Assembly: GCA_965223305.1 (NCBI GenBank)
Contig: CBDCWT010000016.1
Span: 186,001 to 250,000, forward strand
Reading direction: 5' to 3'
Source of the DNA: CBDCWT01 sp965223305
GTDB lineage: Bacteria > Planctomycetota > Planctomycetia > Pirellulales > Pirellulaceae
DNA: 64,000 nt
Made by a program: the position numbers and the translations under genes. Below are positions 17,332-26,133 of the stretch, one piece after another; the stretch's first letter is position 1, and each line of letters opens with the position of its first letter. The notes beneath the pieces are model-generated. The model was not told where the DNA came from. It ran no database searches and saw nothing but the letters and a program-made list of their open reading frames with translations.

Positions 17332-20207
17332 GATTTGCTGATCGTCTCATCGAGGTTCATCAGGGCCTGCACGACCGGAAACCAGGACTGACGAATTTGG
17401 CGAAGCTCCACTAAGATCTGCACTTCGTCGTCGCTCGGCCTTCGTGCAACTGCCCGTCGAAAAGCACGGATGACCTTGTCACGGTCACTTCCATTCCAGC
17501 TTTCAATGACTCTTGAAAACTCGACCGCCATCTCAACGTAGACTGGGTCGTTCAATAGAGTCAATGCCTGCAGCGGAGTGTTGGAGCGATCTCTCTGCAC
17601 CGTACACCTGCTACGGTCCGGGGAATCGAAACTGATCATGCTGGGATAAGGATTCCCACGACGCCAGATCGTGTAGATGCCTCGCCGATAGCGGTCGTCG
17701 CCGGATGACGTCGGGTATTTCGTCACATCCACCCCGAGGATCTCTTCCCAAAGTCCCTCAGGCTGAGCTGGATATACCACCGGACCGCCGATCTTGTCGG
17801 ACAGCAACCCGGAGACTGCGAGCAGATTGTCACGCACCAGCTCCGACGTCAGTCGAAAACGGGGTCCTCGCGCATACAGGGCGTTCTCAGGGTCCTTTTG
17901 AATCAGCTCCTCCGATGCGGACGACGTCTGCTGGTAGGTCGAGGACATGACAATCGTCTTAATCAATCTCTTGAGCGACCAACCATCTTCGACGAAGTGG
18001 ACAGCCAACCAGTCGAGCAGTTTAGGGTGCTTGGGCGCAGCGCCTTGCATGCCAAAATCTTCCGGGGTGGCAACGATGCCATGTCCGAAGATCTCTGCCC
18101 AGATCCGGTTAACTGTGACGCGCGCGGTGAGCGGATTCTCGGGGGCGACCAACCACTTGGCCAACCCAAGCCGGTCACGCGGCAAATCAGTGGTAAACGG
18201 ATGCAACGCCGCAATCGTGTCGGCCTCGACGCGATCGCCTAGCGTTGCGTAGTCGCCTCGAATCATCAAATGGGTCGGCTGCAGTTGATCGGAATCCTGC
18301 ATCACCATGGTGCGTGTCTCGAACTCGGACAACTCCTTCCGAAGTTGGTCGATACGCTTCCTGCGTAATTCGTGCTCCGATGCCGGCGCGCCGACCACAC
18401 TGTCCAGCATGATGTACTTTCCAGAGTACGGGCCGCTGCCAAACGCCGTGACCTGGCATTTCATCACATTCGACCAGTCGACCGCTCCGGTCGACCACGG
18501 CGGCGCCTTAAAGGAGTCCACAGGGGCCGTGAAGCGGATCCAGGTGTCGGGTTTGACATCGAAAGTGTCGAAGCTGAACACGGCGGCCTGATTGCCGCGG
18601 TTGTGCACCTGGAAGTTGAACTGGCTGGCAATGTCGGTCTTGATCCAAAATGTGATTTCATTGAGTTCGGAAAGGTCCTGAGCGGGAAACGAAAAGCCGG
18701 TGCCAAAGAAGCCTGCGTCTGTGGGCGGATCAACAAATGTCTTTCCCGCGCGCCTACCACCTCCTTCCGGCACATCCTCGACAGCAGAAGTCACAGCCGG
18801 GCTGGACGTATTATTCGTAGCCAGCGGGTCGATCTGCTCGAAGTCAAGGATCACTTTCTCCGCGCGTGCTATCGTCTCTGTGCCTTTCCGCTTGTCATCA
18901 AGCGGCTCCTGGTCCGCAAGCTGCTGCTCTTCAGCCTCCAAGATTTGCCGCAACGTCCGGGCCTGCTTCTCGTCGGCCTCAGTCGCATAGACAGTGACCT
19001 CGCGGCCGACAAACAACTTGCGAAACATCCCTTGGCCCTGTTGAGTGACCTCGGGAATCGCCTGGTTGAAGAATGCGTAGAGCTGGTAATACTCTCGTTG
19101 GGTCACTGCGTCGAACTTGTGATCGTGGCACTGCGCGCATTCCAGCGTTAACCCCAACCAAACCGCACCCGTGGTGGCCACTCGATCGTGCAGGATGTTG
19201 GCGCGAACTTCAGGGACTTTCGATCCGCCAGAAAAGTTGGTGGGGACATTGCGATTGAACCCCGTCGCGACAAGCTGGCTGGTGGAGGGATTCGGGAGCA
19301 AGTCACCGGCCAGCTGCTGGATCGTGAACTGGTCGAATGGCATATCATCATTCAGCGCGCGAATGACCCAGTCGCGGTACGGCCACATCGTGCGCAAGTC
19401 GTCATGCTGGTAGCCGTTGGAATCTGCATACCGGGCCAGATCCAGCCAACCAGCCGCCCACTTCTCGCCAAAGCGATCCGACCGCAATAACCGATCAACA
19501 TGGGCTTCGTAATTCGTAGGCGTCGGCTGCTTCTCGAAAGCCAGCACGTCCTCGACCGTTGGCGGAAGGCCGATCAGATCGAGGTAGAGACGACGAAGTA
19601 GGGCGGCTGGTTTCGCGCGTGGTGAGGGTGTGAGTCCCGACTTTTCGATCTGCTGCAGGACGAAAAAGTCAAGCTCACCGGCCGGCCACGATTCATCGCG
19701 CACCTGCGGCCGCACTGCGACGACCGGGCGCTGGTATGACCAGTGTCGTTCGTATCCCGCGCCACTTTCGATCCAAGCCCCTAGCATTTGGATTTCTTTG
19801 GCTGAAAGCAGATCGCCCGCAGGTGGCATCCGTAGGTCCGGATCATTCGACGTGATCCGTTCCATGATCAGGCTCTCGTCCGGATTGCCTGGCACGACCG
19901 CTCCAGAATCGACCGCCACTTCGCGACGGTCTAGTCGCAAATCGACTTCTCTCGCGTTCTCGTCGGGGCCATGACACTTGAAGCAGCGACGCGAGAGGAT
20001 CGGGCGAATGTCTCGGTTGAACTCCGGGGGTTCCGCTTGAGCAATAAGGCTAAACGGCACTGTGAAGAGAACGACGAGCGCCAGGTGGTGTTTCAAGACT
20101 GAGCAGGGTTGGCATTTCGCGGTGCGCAGTACAGGTTGCAACGCACAACTGCTGGCAAGAGTGCCCATCCGATGGCCATGAACAAAAGTGCAGCGGCCAG
20201 TCGCCAT
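17328..20207 (-). CDS. PSCyt1/DUF1549/DUF1553 planctomycete cytochrome-like protein (PSD1)
   Basis: About 959 residues. The ATG at 20207 follows GAGGGAGAG; a hydrophobic signal (HHLALVVLFTVPFSLIAQA) lies about 40 residues in. A c-type heme site RCFKCHGPD (C75-H79) opens the PSCyt1 domain, which continues through LRMPPAGDLLS. DUF1549 follows (about 130-340: LDLIGLPPTVEDV, DRFGEKWAAGWLDLARYADSNGYQ), then a charged linker. An insert of about 150 residues with a jelly-roll look (SELNEITFWIKTDIASQFNF) resembles a carbohydrate-binding module. DUF1553 (about 670-950: AEIFGHGIVATPEDFGMQG, NTPLQALTLLND) ends the protein. An ATG at 20171 is an alternative start. Paired with DUF1501 by a 4-base overlap. 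A role in periplasmic polysaccharide breakdown is commonly supposed for such pairs but not shown here. Confidence 0.9.
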   Translation of the reverse strand: MATGRCTFVHGHRMGTLASSCALQPVLRTAKCQPCSVLKHHLALVVLFTVPFSLIAQAEPPEFNRDIRPILSRRCFKCHGPDENAREVDLRLDRREVAVDSGAVVPGNPDESLIMERITSNDPDLRMPPAGDLLSAKEIQMLGAWIESGAGYERHWSYQRPVVAVRPQVRDESWPAGELDFFVLQQIEKSGLTPSPRAKPAALLRRLYLDLIGLPPTVEDVLAFEKQPTPTNYEAHVDRLLRSDRFGEKWAAGWLDLARYADSNGYQHDDLRTMWPYRDWVIRALNDDMPFDQFTIQQLAGDLLPNPSTSQLVATGFNRNVPTNFSGGSKVPEVRANILHDRVATTGAVWLGLTLECAQCHDHKFDAVTQREYYQLYAFFNQAIPEVTQQGQGMFRKLFVGREVTVYATEADEKQARTLRQILEAEEQQLADQEPLDDKRKGTETIARAEKVILDFEQIDPLATNNTSSPAVTSAVEDVPEGGGRRAGKTFVDPPTDAGFFGTGFSFPAQDLSELNEITFWIKTDIASQFNFQVHNRGNQAAVFSFDTFDVKPDTWIRFTAPVDSFKAPPWSTGAVDWSNVMKCQVTAFGSGPYSGKYIMLDSVVGAPASEHELRRKRIDQLRKELSEFETRTMVMQDSDQLQPTHLMIRGDYATLGDRVEADTIAALHPFTTDLPRDRLGLAKWLVAPENPLTARVTVNRIWAEIFGHGIVATPEDFGMQGAAPKHPKLLDWLAVHFVEDGWSLKRLIKTIVMSSTYQQTSSASEELIQKDPENALYARGPRFRLTSELVRDNLLAVSGLLSDKIGGPVVYPAQPEGLWEEILGVDVTKYPTSSGDDRYRRGIYTIWRRGNPYPSMISFDSPDRSRCTVQRDRSNTPLQALTLLNDPVYVEMAVEFSRVIESWNGSDRDKVIRAFRRAVARRPSDDEVQILVELRQIRQSWFPVVQALMNLDETISKS

Positions 20208-20211
20208 GCCT

Positions 20212-20484
20212 TTACTCTCCCTCGTCTGATTCACGAACGTTGATGTTCCGCGCCACAGAGATGGAAGCCTCTGCAACCCGGGTTTTTGTGCAATGCTGAC
20301 AGTGTCTCAGCGTAACACGTGCCGTTGTTTGGTTGGTAGAAAGCAGGACTGCCCAATCAACTCCCGTAGCGTCGGCTAGCAGAGCGGGCTTGTCCGCCTT
20401 CTTACCGCTGATCGTTTGCCCGCAGGCGTTCGGCTGTCCATCACTCGCCTCTGACACATATTGCGGCTGTACTTGAACTTCCAT
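20212..20484 (-). CDS. Small hypothetical protein preceding the PSD1/DUF1501 operon
   Basis: A 90-residue frame starting MEVQVQPQYVSEA and ending RESDEGE. Two signs suggest it is real: GGGAG lies at a good distance before the ATG, and its stop lies four bases before the PSD1 start at 20207, so the PSD1 Shine-Dalgarno falls inside its last codons. It has one CxxC pair (RHCQHCTKTR) and no signal peptide or membrane segment. I do not recognise it. It would be the first gene of the minus-strand operon, diverging from the BlaI promoter at 20622. It could still be a chance frame. Confidence 0.4.
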   Translation of the reverse strand: MEVQVQPQYVSEASDGQPNACGQTISGKKADKPALLADATGVDWAVLLSTNQTTARVTLRHCQHCTKTRVAEASISVARNINVRESDEGE

Positions 20485-20621
20485 CGTAAACTCCCACGAC
20501 GACGCTGGAAACGCGGTCGCTCCGAAATCTCTCGCCGAACAATATAACTAAGGTCAGGGAGTCACGTTGAGCTCGTCGAGTTCATCAGGACTGGGCAATT
20601 CGTCGGCATGCACATGGCAGG

Positions 20622-20649
20622 TTGATTCAGCGAAGTACTTCGCTATAAT
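20622..20649 (+). promoter_or_regulatory. blaI-blaR1 promoter with a perfect palindromic spacer (candidate BlaI operator)
   Basis: TTGATT (20622-20627) and TATAAT (20644-20649) are separated by 16 bp. The last 14 bp of that spacer, 20630-20643, are the perfect palindrome GCGAAGTACTTCGC. A repressor dimer bound there would block both promoter elements. BlaI/MecI repressors bind short dyads at their own promoters, so self-repression is the natural reading. The placement rules out any blaI start upstream of about 20656. Confidence 0.7.
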
Positions 20650-20680
20650 GGCAGCGATCAGTTCCTACAAGGGTAGTGCC

Positions 20681-21073
20681 GTGCCGTGGAAAAGTTCATC
20701 TCAGCCGACCGAATCTGAAGTCGAAATCCTGCGCGTGCTGTGGGACAACGGGCCCTCGCCAGTTCGTGTGATTCACGAGGCAATTTCGCAGGCGAAGGAC
20801 ACAAATTACTCCACCACGGTGAAGATGCTTTCGGTGATGCTGGACAAGAAGCTTGTCAAGCGAAACGAATCGGTGCGTCCCCACGTCTACAGCACTGTCA
20901 AACCGAGATCAACGACGCAAAAGGGAATGCTACGTGATCTGATGGATCGGGTTTACAACGGCTCGCCTGGACGCATGGTGATCCAGGCTCTTTCATCTAA
21001 GAAAGCGACGCCGGCGGAGCTGGCCGAAATCCGCAAGCTGCTTGATCGACTTCAGCAGGACGGTGATGCGTGA
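20681..21073 (+). CDS. BlaI/MecI-family transcriptional repressor (first copy)
   Basis: About 130 residues from the GTG at 20681, which follows AAGGG by seven bases and lies downstream of the promoter at 20622-20649. The frame stays open to 20567, but that would place the promoter inside the gene. The winged-helix domain is typical: QPTESEVEILRVLWDNGPSPVRVIHE, then TNYSTTVKMLSVMLDKKLVKR with the recognition helix, then a dimerisation tail with MLRDLMDRVYNGSPGRMVIQ. In this family the C-terminal part is cleaved on signal, releasing the operator. Its TGA overlaps the GTG of the next gene (GTGA), coupling it to the membrane protease that presumably inactivates it. It is not necessarily linked to beta-lactam resistance, as planctomycetes carry many such pairs. 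Confidence 0.9.
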   Translation: MPWKSSSQPTESEVEILRVLWDNGPSPVRVIHEAISQAKDTNYSTTVKMLSVMLDKKLVKRNESVRPHVYSTVKPRSTTQKGMLRDLMDRVYNGSPGRMVIQALSSKKATPAELAEIRKLLDRLQQDGDA

Positions 21074-24000
21074 CCAGTTCACTGTCTGTGATGAAACTTG
21101 CCGAACACGTCGGCGTCGCGATTGCGCACTCACTTTGGCAGGTTACGCTGGTCGCGCTCGTCGTTGCAATCGTGTTGCGATATGCGTGCCGGACCGCGCA
21201 ACATAGATACACGATTGCATGTACCGGACTGCTCATGATGTTTGCAGTCCCGATCGTAACGCTCACTGCCGCAATCTTCTCGGACGATCTTCACGCCCTG
21301 CTAGCTGGAGGTTTACTGTCAAATTCGGCTCGGTATGCCAACGTTGAATCGGATCAACAAGCGGCGCCCGCTTTACCGAAGCCAACGACGACAATGGCAG
21401 CAAAGGACATGGCGAGCGGAAGCGGTGCGGTGGTCAGGATGGAATCCGGGAGCATGAAGACCACAGCCAGCGCAGATAGTGAAGGTTCCCCAAGACATTT
21501 ACTGAAGCGAATCTCATCGACGATTGGCTTTATGTGGCTCGGCGGAGCGATGTTGATGGTGAGCCTCGCCGGATTGCGTCTGAGACGTGCGTCCCGAATT
21601 CGAGCCAAAGCGTCGAGCGAAATACCGGCGCGGATCACTTCCGCCTGCGCAAGCCTGGTAGAACGAATGCAGATCTCCGGGAACGTGTCGATTGCGCATT
21701 CGATCGAAGTCACTGTGCCAACCTTGATCGGATGGCTGAAGCCCGTCGTGCTGATCCCGACCTCGATGTTGTGCGAGATTAGCCCTCAGCATCTCGAGTT
21801 GATCATCGCTCACGAGTTAGCCCACGTTCGGCGCGGCGACTTCGTCGTCAACCTGGTTCAGTCGTTAATTGAGTCGTTGCTCTTCTACCATCCCTGCATC
21901 TGGTGGCTATCGAATCGCATTCGGCAGGAACGCGAGTACTGCGCCGACGACATCGTGTTGACGTACTGTGGACAGCGGGCGGAGTACGCCGACGCGCTGC
22001 TTCAGATTGAAAGCCGCGCGGATCGCCTTTGCCCAGCACTTGCGGCCGACGGCGGTTCGCTTGTCGCTCGCGTGCGGCGGATCGCGGCTGCGGGTAATGG
22101 AGAGAATTTCCAGCAAATCGGTTCGTCAACCCGATCAGCAATATCAAGTCAAGCGATAGTCGTGATGCTGGCGTTGATTGCAGTCAGTGTGTGGTTTATC
22201 GCTGCGTTGACGACAAGTTTCGTCGACAGATTGCCGCCAGGTGAGATTACAGGCATCGAAGCTGACAGACACCACGAACAGAGGCGAGAACTGATGAGCT
22301 TTCAGAAGATTTTCCAGGCCGTCCGCGACGGCAACACGGACGTCGTGTTGTCCATGGTTGACTCGGACAATTCGCTCCTGAAGGTCGCAGACAACAATCA
22401 GAACACACCGCTGACTCGGGCATTTGCTTTCAAGCATTATGAGCTCGCCCGGCTGCTGATCCAGCGCGGCGCCAATGTTTTTGCGATGAACCACTCGGAC
22501 AAATGGCCGATGCGATCGATCGTCGAATATGGTGGATTGTCTGAGGATGATCGTATGCAGTTGGTCGACACTGCCATTACCGCCGGCGCCTGCGGTCTAG
22601 AGATCTTCCACGCCGTGTGGCGAAGCGATCACCAACACGCCGCAATCATTGTCGAAGACGACCCTTCGCAAGCTCTCGTTCGCAACGCCATCCCATATGG
22701 CTCGAAGGGCTTTTACAACGACTTACCTTATTGCGGCCTGACTCCACTGCACTATGCGGTTATCGCTGGAGACATACGCATGGTCGAGCTGTTGTTGAAG
22801 GCCGGAGCGGAAGTCGACGCTGTCCCACACGGCTACCAAAACCACTCACGGCATACGCCGATGTACTTCGTGCCCGAAGGCTGCGGCCACATCGCACAAC
22901 TTCTGATTGACCACGGCGCCGACGTGAACCACACAATGCTGTACTTAACCGAAGGCAGCGAAGCGATGAAGCAAGTGGTCGTTGCCAACGGGGCCGGTGG
23001 TTCACCTCTGCTGGCTGCCTTGAGTATTGGTGAGTTGGACAAGGCGGAACGGATCATCCGCGACGATCCCTCTGTGATTAACGACCGATTGCCGGGCGCC
23101 GCTATTGATACACCGTTGCACATGGCAGCCAAGGTGGGAAGCATCCAGCTCGCCCGGTTGCTACTCGAGCAGGGCATGGATGTCGATACGCTCTCGTCGA
23201 ACGGCAAGACAACCCTCGCAATGGCGCCCGAGATGTACTGCTCTTTGGAGATGATCAAGTTTCTCGTGGAAAATGGAGCAGACGTCCACGTTGCCAATGA
23301 TTCCCCGCTATACAACGCGGTTTGGCAACACGCCTACGGTCACCACGATTACGAACCGGTGATACGCTATCTTGTGAACAAAGGCGCGCGGCCTCGTGGC
23401 CTGTGTGACTGCGCCCGCGGCGGCAACCTGTCAGCGACAAGGTTGCTGTTAGAGTTGGGTGCGGACGTCAACGAGACCGATTCGAAAGGGCATACGGCGC
23501 TCGACTACTGCAACGGCGTTGCCGGGGCACATAGGCACCCGGAAATCGCCGTCGTGCTGCGGGAGCAAGCAGACGAGCAGTCAACACAACCGCCTTCTGA
23601 TCCAGACACACCCGCCGAACGCATCAACCGACTGGCCGAGAAAGAGCGAAAGGAACTCATTCACCGCTGTGTCAGGGCTTGTTGGGCGGACGATCGCGAG
23701 GCCGTGAAGGAGTTCCTTGCCATCGATCCAACGATCATCGACGAGTATGCAGCGAACCATGACGTCACCGTTTTGGAAGCTGCTGTTTGGCATGGAAGTG
23801 AAGAGCTTGTCCATTGGTTGCTCGATCAGGGTGACCCAAATGCATTGCCCGCAAGTGCAGGCGTGGCGATGAACGCTGCCGCGATTTGCGGGCGAGTCAG
23901 TATCCTCAAACGGTTGCTCGACATGGGAGCGGACGAGGGCATCACCTTGGCTTACGCTGCCCGCAAGGAGGAATACAGCGCGATACGAACACTGCTGGCC

Positions 24001-24771
24001 TCTGGAGTGGACCCGAATCGAAAGGCGCCGATGGGACATGTCGATGGGATTGCGTGGCGTGGCGTCTTTCATCGGGAAGAGACGGCGCTTCACATGGCCG
24101 CGCGAGCTGGTTACGTTGAGGCGGCTCGAATGCTGATCGATGCCGGAGCTGACCCTTCCATTACCGACGCCCATGGCGAGACGCCGCTTGTGTGGTTCAG
24201 TCGTTTTCAGGTTCAGAGGCCTGACTACGGGTGGTCGAGTGACAAGATCAACGAAATGGCGGAGTTGCTTAGTCCAAATAACGTTAGCCCGCCAAAACCG
24301 CCCAGTCGTCAGCTGCCTTCCCTGTGCAAAGCTGCTTTGGCGGGAGACGCTACCTCGGTCCGGCAGCTGCTCGAAAGTGGCAGCGACCCCAACAGCTGCT
24401 GTGAGGCGACGGGCGAAACAGCGCTTCACCTGGCCGCCACAAACAACCAGCTTGAAATCGCCACGCTGCTACTCGCTGCCGGCGCCGATCCCAACCGAAA
24501 AGCGCTCGTCGGAGTATCGTCCAACTCGTTCTTGTACGAAGTTCCGGTAGTCGGAGAGACTCCGCTTCACCGCGCCGCGGGCTACGGTTGCCGCCAGTTG
24601 ATTGTCGCCCTGCTCGAAGCAGGCGCGGACGCGAACATCCTCGACGTGCACGGTCAATCTGGCCTCACGTGGTTCAGCCGTCATCTCAACTGGAAGTTCC
24701 ACGAAGACATCACCTCCCGTGACGAAGTAGGCAAATTGGTCGCGCCAGACGACTGGAAAGACAAGGTGTAG
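21070..24771 (+). CDS. BlaR1-type M56 membrane metalloprotease fused to a long ankyrin-repeat array
   Basis: A 1,233-residue protein. Residues 1-380 are an M56/BlaR1 domain: membrane segments near 18-38, 48-70 and 150-170, the zinc motif HELAH (248-252) in LELIIAHELAHVRRGDF, the downstream REREYCADD with the likely third ligand E289, and a fourth membrane segment near 361-380. From about 408 to the end come roughly 17 ankyrin-type repeats (such as TPLHYAVIAGDIRMVELLLKAG, shortened here, and ETALHMAARAGYVEAARMLI). Two repeats near the end carry the odd insert WFSR. In BlaR1 the part after the fourth membrane segment is the external sensor, so the ankyrins replace the penicillin-binding sensor. 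Whether they lie inside or outside the cell is unproven. It probably cleaves the coupled BlaI on signal. The fusion is unusual in length. Confidence 0.85.
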   Translation: MTSSLSVMKLAEHVGVAIAHSLWQVTLVALVVAIVLRYACRTAQHRYTIACTGLLMMFAVPIVTLTAAIFSDDLHALLAGGLLSNSARYANVESDQQAAPALPKPTTTMAAKDMASGSGAVVRMESGSMKTTASADSEGSPRHLLKRISSTIGFMWLGGAMLMVSLAGLRLRRASRIRAKASSEIPARITSACASLVERMQISGNVSIAHSIEVTVPTLIGWLKPVVLIPTSMLCEISPQHLELIIAHELAHVRRGDFVVNLVQSLIESLLFYHPCIWWLSNRIRQEREYCADDIVLTYCGQRAEYADALLQIESRADRLCPALAADGGSLVARVRRIAAAGNGENFQQIGSSTRSAISSQAIVVMLALIAVSVWFIAALTTSFVDRLPPGEITGIEADRHHEQRRELMSFQKIFQAVRDGNTDVVLSMVDSDNSLLKVADNNQNTPLTRAFAFKHYELARLLIQRGANVFAMNHSDKWPMRSIVEYGGLSEDDRMQLVDTAITAGACGLEIFHAVWRSDHQHAAIIVEDDPSQALVRNAIPYGSKGFYNDLPYCGLTPLHYAVIAGDIRMVELLLKAGAEVDAVPHGYQNHSRHTPMYFVPEGCGHIAQLLIDHGADVNHTMLYLTEGSEAMKQVVVANGAGGSPLLAALSIGELDKAERIIRDDPSVINDRLPGAAIDTPLHMAAKVGSIQLARLLLEQGMDVDTLSSNGKTTLAMAPEMYCSLEMIKFLVENGADVHVANDSPLYNAVWQHAYGHHDYEPVIRYLVNKGARPRGLCDCARGGNLSATRLLLELGADVNETDSKGHTALDYCNGVAGAHRHPEIAVVLREQADEQSTQPPSDPDTPAERINRLAEKERKELIHRCVRACWADDREAVKEFLAIDPTIIDEYAANHDVTVLEAAVWHGSEELVHWLLDQGDPNALPASAGVAMNAAAICGRVSILKRLLDMGADEGITLAYAARKEEYSAIRTLLASGVDPNRKAPMGHVDGIAWRGVFHREETALHMAARAGYVEAARMLIDAGADPSITDAHGETPLVWFSRFQVQRPDYGWSSDKINEMAELLSPNNVSPPKPPSRQLPSLCKAALAGDATSVRQLLESGSDPNSCCEATGETALHLAATNNQLEIATLLLAAGADPNRKALVGVSSNSFLYEVPVVGETPLHRAAGYGCRQLIVALLEAGADANILDVHGQSGLTWFSRHLNWKFHEDITSRDEVGKLVAPDDWKDKV

Positions 24772-24934
24772 CAGGAGATCGTGACAGTCAATGGGCGTTG
24801 GTCCGTTCAAACGGCCACCGCAACGGTCGGTGTGGTTGACCGAAGAAGCTTCATGCCGTCCGATGCGTCACCACCGCTCGGCGATCAGCAGAAGCCGGCA
24901 TTCAACGGCCATCGGCACCACAGTTCCCCAGACC

Positions 24935-25498
24935 TTAACTTGAGCTCTGGTCGAGAATACGATCGAGGTAGAGGCGGACGCCAATCTTGTTTGCCCAGGT
25001 CTTTAGATAATCGAAGTCGATTAGCTCCTCTGAGACAGCTACGATGCCGGCCGCATCGCTCAGTTGCTTATCAGAAGGGCTGATCAAGTTCCACCTCAGT
25101 TTGTGCAGCACCACGTCCTCAGGAGCCGCCATCCATGTTTGCTGATCGAACAGTGTTAGGCCACGCCTCCTCTCGAATCGTTGCGATTCATACTCGTCAC
25201 CGGCCAGCCGAAAGAAGTCCACTTTCAACGCCGTTCGATTGTCCAACGCATTGAACTGGTGCGGCGGCTGAAGCGCTGACCGGACACTAGATTCTTGAAT
25301 GAAGAAATCACCTTCAAAGGCGGAGACGATCGACTCAACATCCACTTCGGTGTAGTCGACCACAAAATCGATGTCGTGAGTTGAGCGAGGAATACCCCAA
25401 TAGTTGCTGGCCATCGAACCGACAATCATGTAGCCAATACAGGTTCGATTTAGGCGTTGCAGACAGTCGATCAATAGGTCCTTTTCGTTCAATCGCAC
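24935..25498 (-). CDS. Nucleotidyltransferase-fold protein of a two-gene module
   Basis: About 187 residues from the GTG at 25498 (a TTG at 25492 would give a tidy TTGA overlap with the upstream stop). It shows the nucleotidyltransferase signature GSMASNYWGIPRSTHDIDF, a GS motif (27-28) followed by DxD (42-44), and a later acidic strand TALKVDFFRLAG that could supply the third carboxylate. The rest, including AAPEDVVLHKLRW, fits AbiEii/DUF6036-like proteins. These use NTPs to modify RNA, protein or small molecules, and many are toxins of toxin-antitoxin systems. It overlaps the small gene at 25489-25722, so the two are made together. The longer open frame (to 25624) would run through that partner gene and is not preferred. 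Confidence 0.72.
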   Translation of the reverse strand: MRLNEKDLLIDCLQRLNRTCIGYMIVGSMASNYWGIPRSTHDIDFVVDYTEVDVESIVSAFEGDFFIQESSVRSALQPPHQFNALDNRTALKVDFFRLAGDEYESQRFERRRGLTLFDQQTWMAAPEDVVLHKLRWNLISPSDKQLSDAAGIVAVSEELIDFDYLKTWANKIGVRLYLDRILDQSSS

Positions 25499-25722
25499 AC
25501 TCTGCTGATCGAGGCGATCGGCGACGAATAGGCCGCACGTATTCGCTGCCGGAGTTTCTCTTGAATGGCCCCTTCGTCGGCATCCGGGTGTTGGGCACGT
25601 ATCGCCTCTCGGGCTACACTGCACGAGAGCTCGTGCAGATTGAGCGCGATTTTCAATCGAGTTTCACCGTCCATTGCGCGATAGCGGTGAATCTGCTGGA
25701 CAGTAGCGGCTTCAGGTGACAT
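25489..25722 (-). CDS. Small helical partner of the nucleotidyltransferase (possible antitoxin)
   Basis: A 77-residue protein whose ATG at 25722 follows GAGGAG by five bases. The sequence is almost all helical and charged: MSPEAATVQQIHRYRAMDGE, then LHELSCSVAREAIRAQHPDA and IQEKLRQRIR. Short proteins with the pattern 'helix, AxxRxxHPDxxE, KLRxRI' are common in planctomycetes and cyanobacteria, frequently next to a nucleotidyltransferase gene. It overlaps the downstream gene, which is typical of antitoxin-toxin or two-subunit modules. An antitoxin role is inferred from size and arrangement only; no DNA-binding motif is evident. Confidence 0.6.
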   Translation of the reverse strand: MSPEAATVQQIHRYRAMDGETRLKIALNLHELSCSVAREAIRAQHPDADEGAIQEKLRQRIRAAYSSPIASISRVCD

Positions 25723-26110
25723 TTGGCTCCTCAAGTAGATCGAAGACTGCTCCCATTCTCTTTTTTCTGACCGAACTTGGCAATTGCTCCACATCTGCCC
25801 CAGCCGACTGAGACACCAGACTAGATGGGATGTGCGGCGGCCTGGCCTATCGTGGCAGTCACGCGCGGTGCCACGTTGCTCCACGTGGCAGTCAAGACGA
25901 AGTGGATCCCACCGCGAGGGCTTCTTTCACGTAGTAACCGTGCACAGGCTCGTCGCGACTTTGTATTGGCGCGCGATGCGCGACGCTGTGAAGCTACGAG
26001 AGCTGTCTGTCCCAATCTTTCTGTCAGCAGCCAACGAAACGTGTGACCGGTCGTAAGGGACTTGAACCCGCCGGCGACACAGCCAGCTTGACGCCAACGG
26101 CCCACATCCT
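25723..26110. other. 388-bp stretch without a supported gene
   Basis: No convincing coding frame here. Several overlapping open frames exist on both strands but lack family features or ribosome-binding sites. A stretch near 26050-26075 read on the minus strand contains GGGTTCAAGTCCC, like a tRNA T-arm, but no matching acceptor or D-arm was found. The left end should hold the promoter of the minus-strand nucleotidyltransferase module. Confidence 0.5.
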
Positions 26111-26133
26111 TAATATTTAGCCAAATGGTTAAT
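26111..26133 (+). promoter_or_regulatory. ArsR operator overlapping the arsR start codon; likely leaderless promoter
   Basis: TAATAT at 26111-26116 is a possible -10 element only nine bases before the ATG at 26125, implying a leaderless or near-leaderless message. The dyad TTTAGCCAAATGGTTAAT (26116-26133) spans the start codon. Sixteen of its 18 bases match the site upstream of the DUF2461 gene (31871-31888, read on the minus strand). This is probably the self-repression site of the ArsR protein. Confidence 0.6.

Noticed and set aside
20681..24771. Beta-lactam resistance operon
   Set aside because: No beta-lactamase or penicillin-binding sensor domain is present; the BlaI/BlaR1 names reflect family only.
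26050..26110. tRNA-like T-arm (GGGTTCAAGTCCC on the minus strand)
   Set aside because: No acceptor stem, D-arm or variable loop of proper size could be matched around it; not reported as a tRNA.
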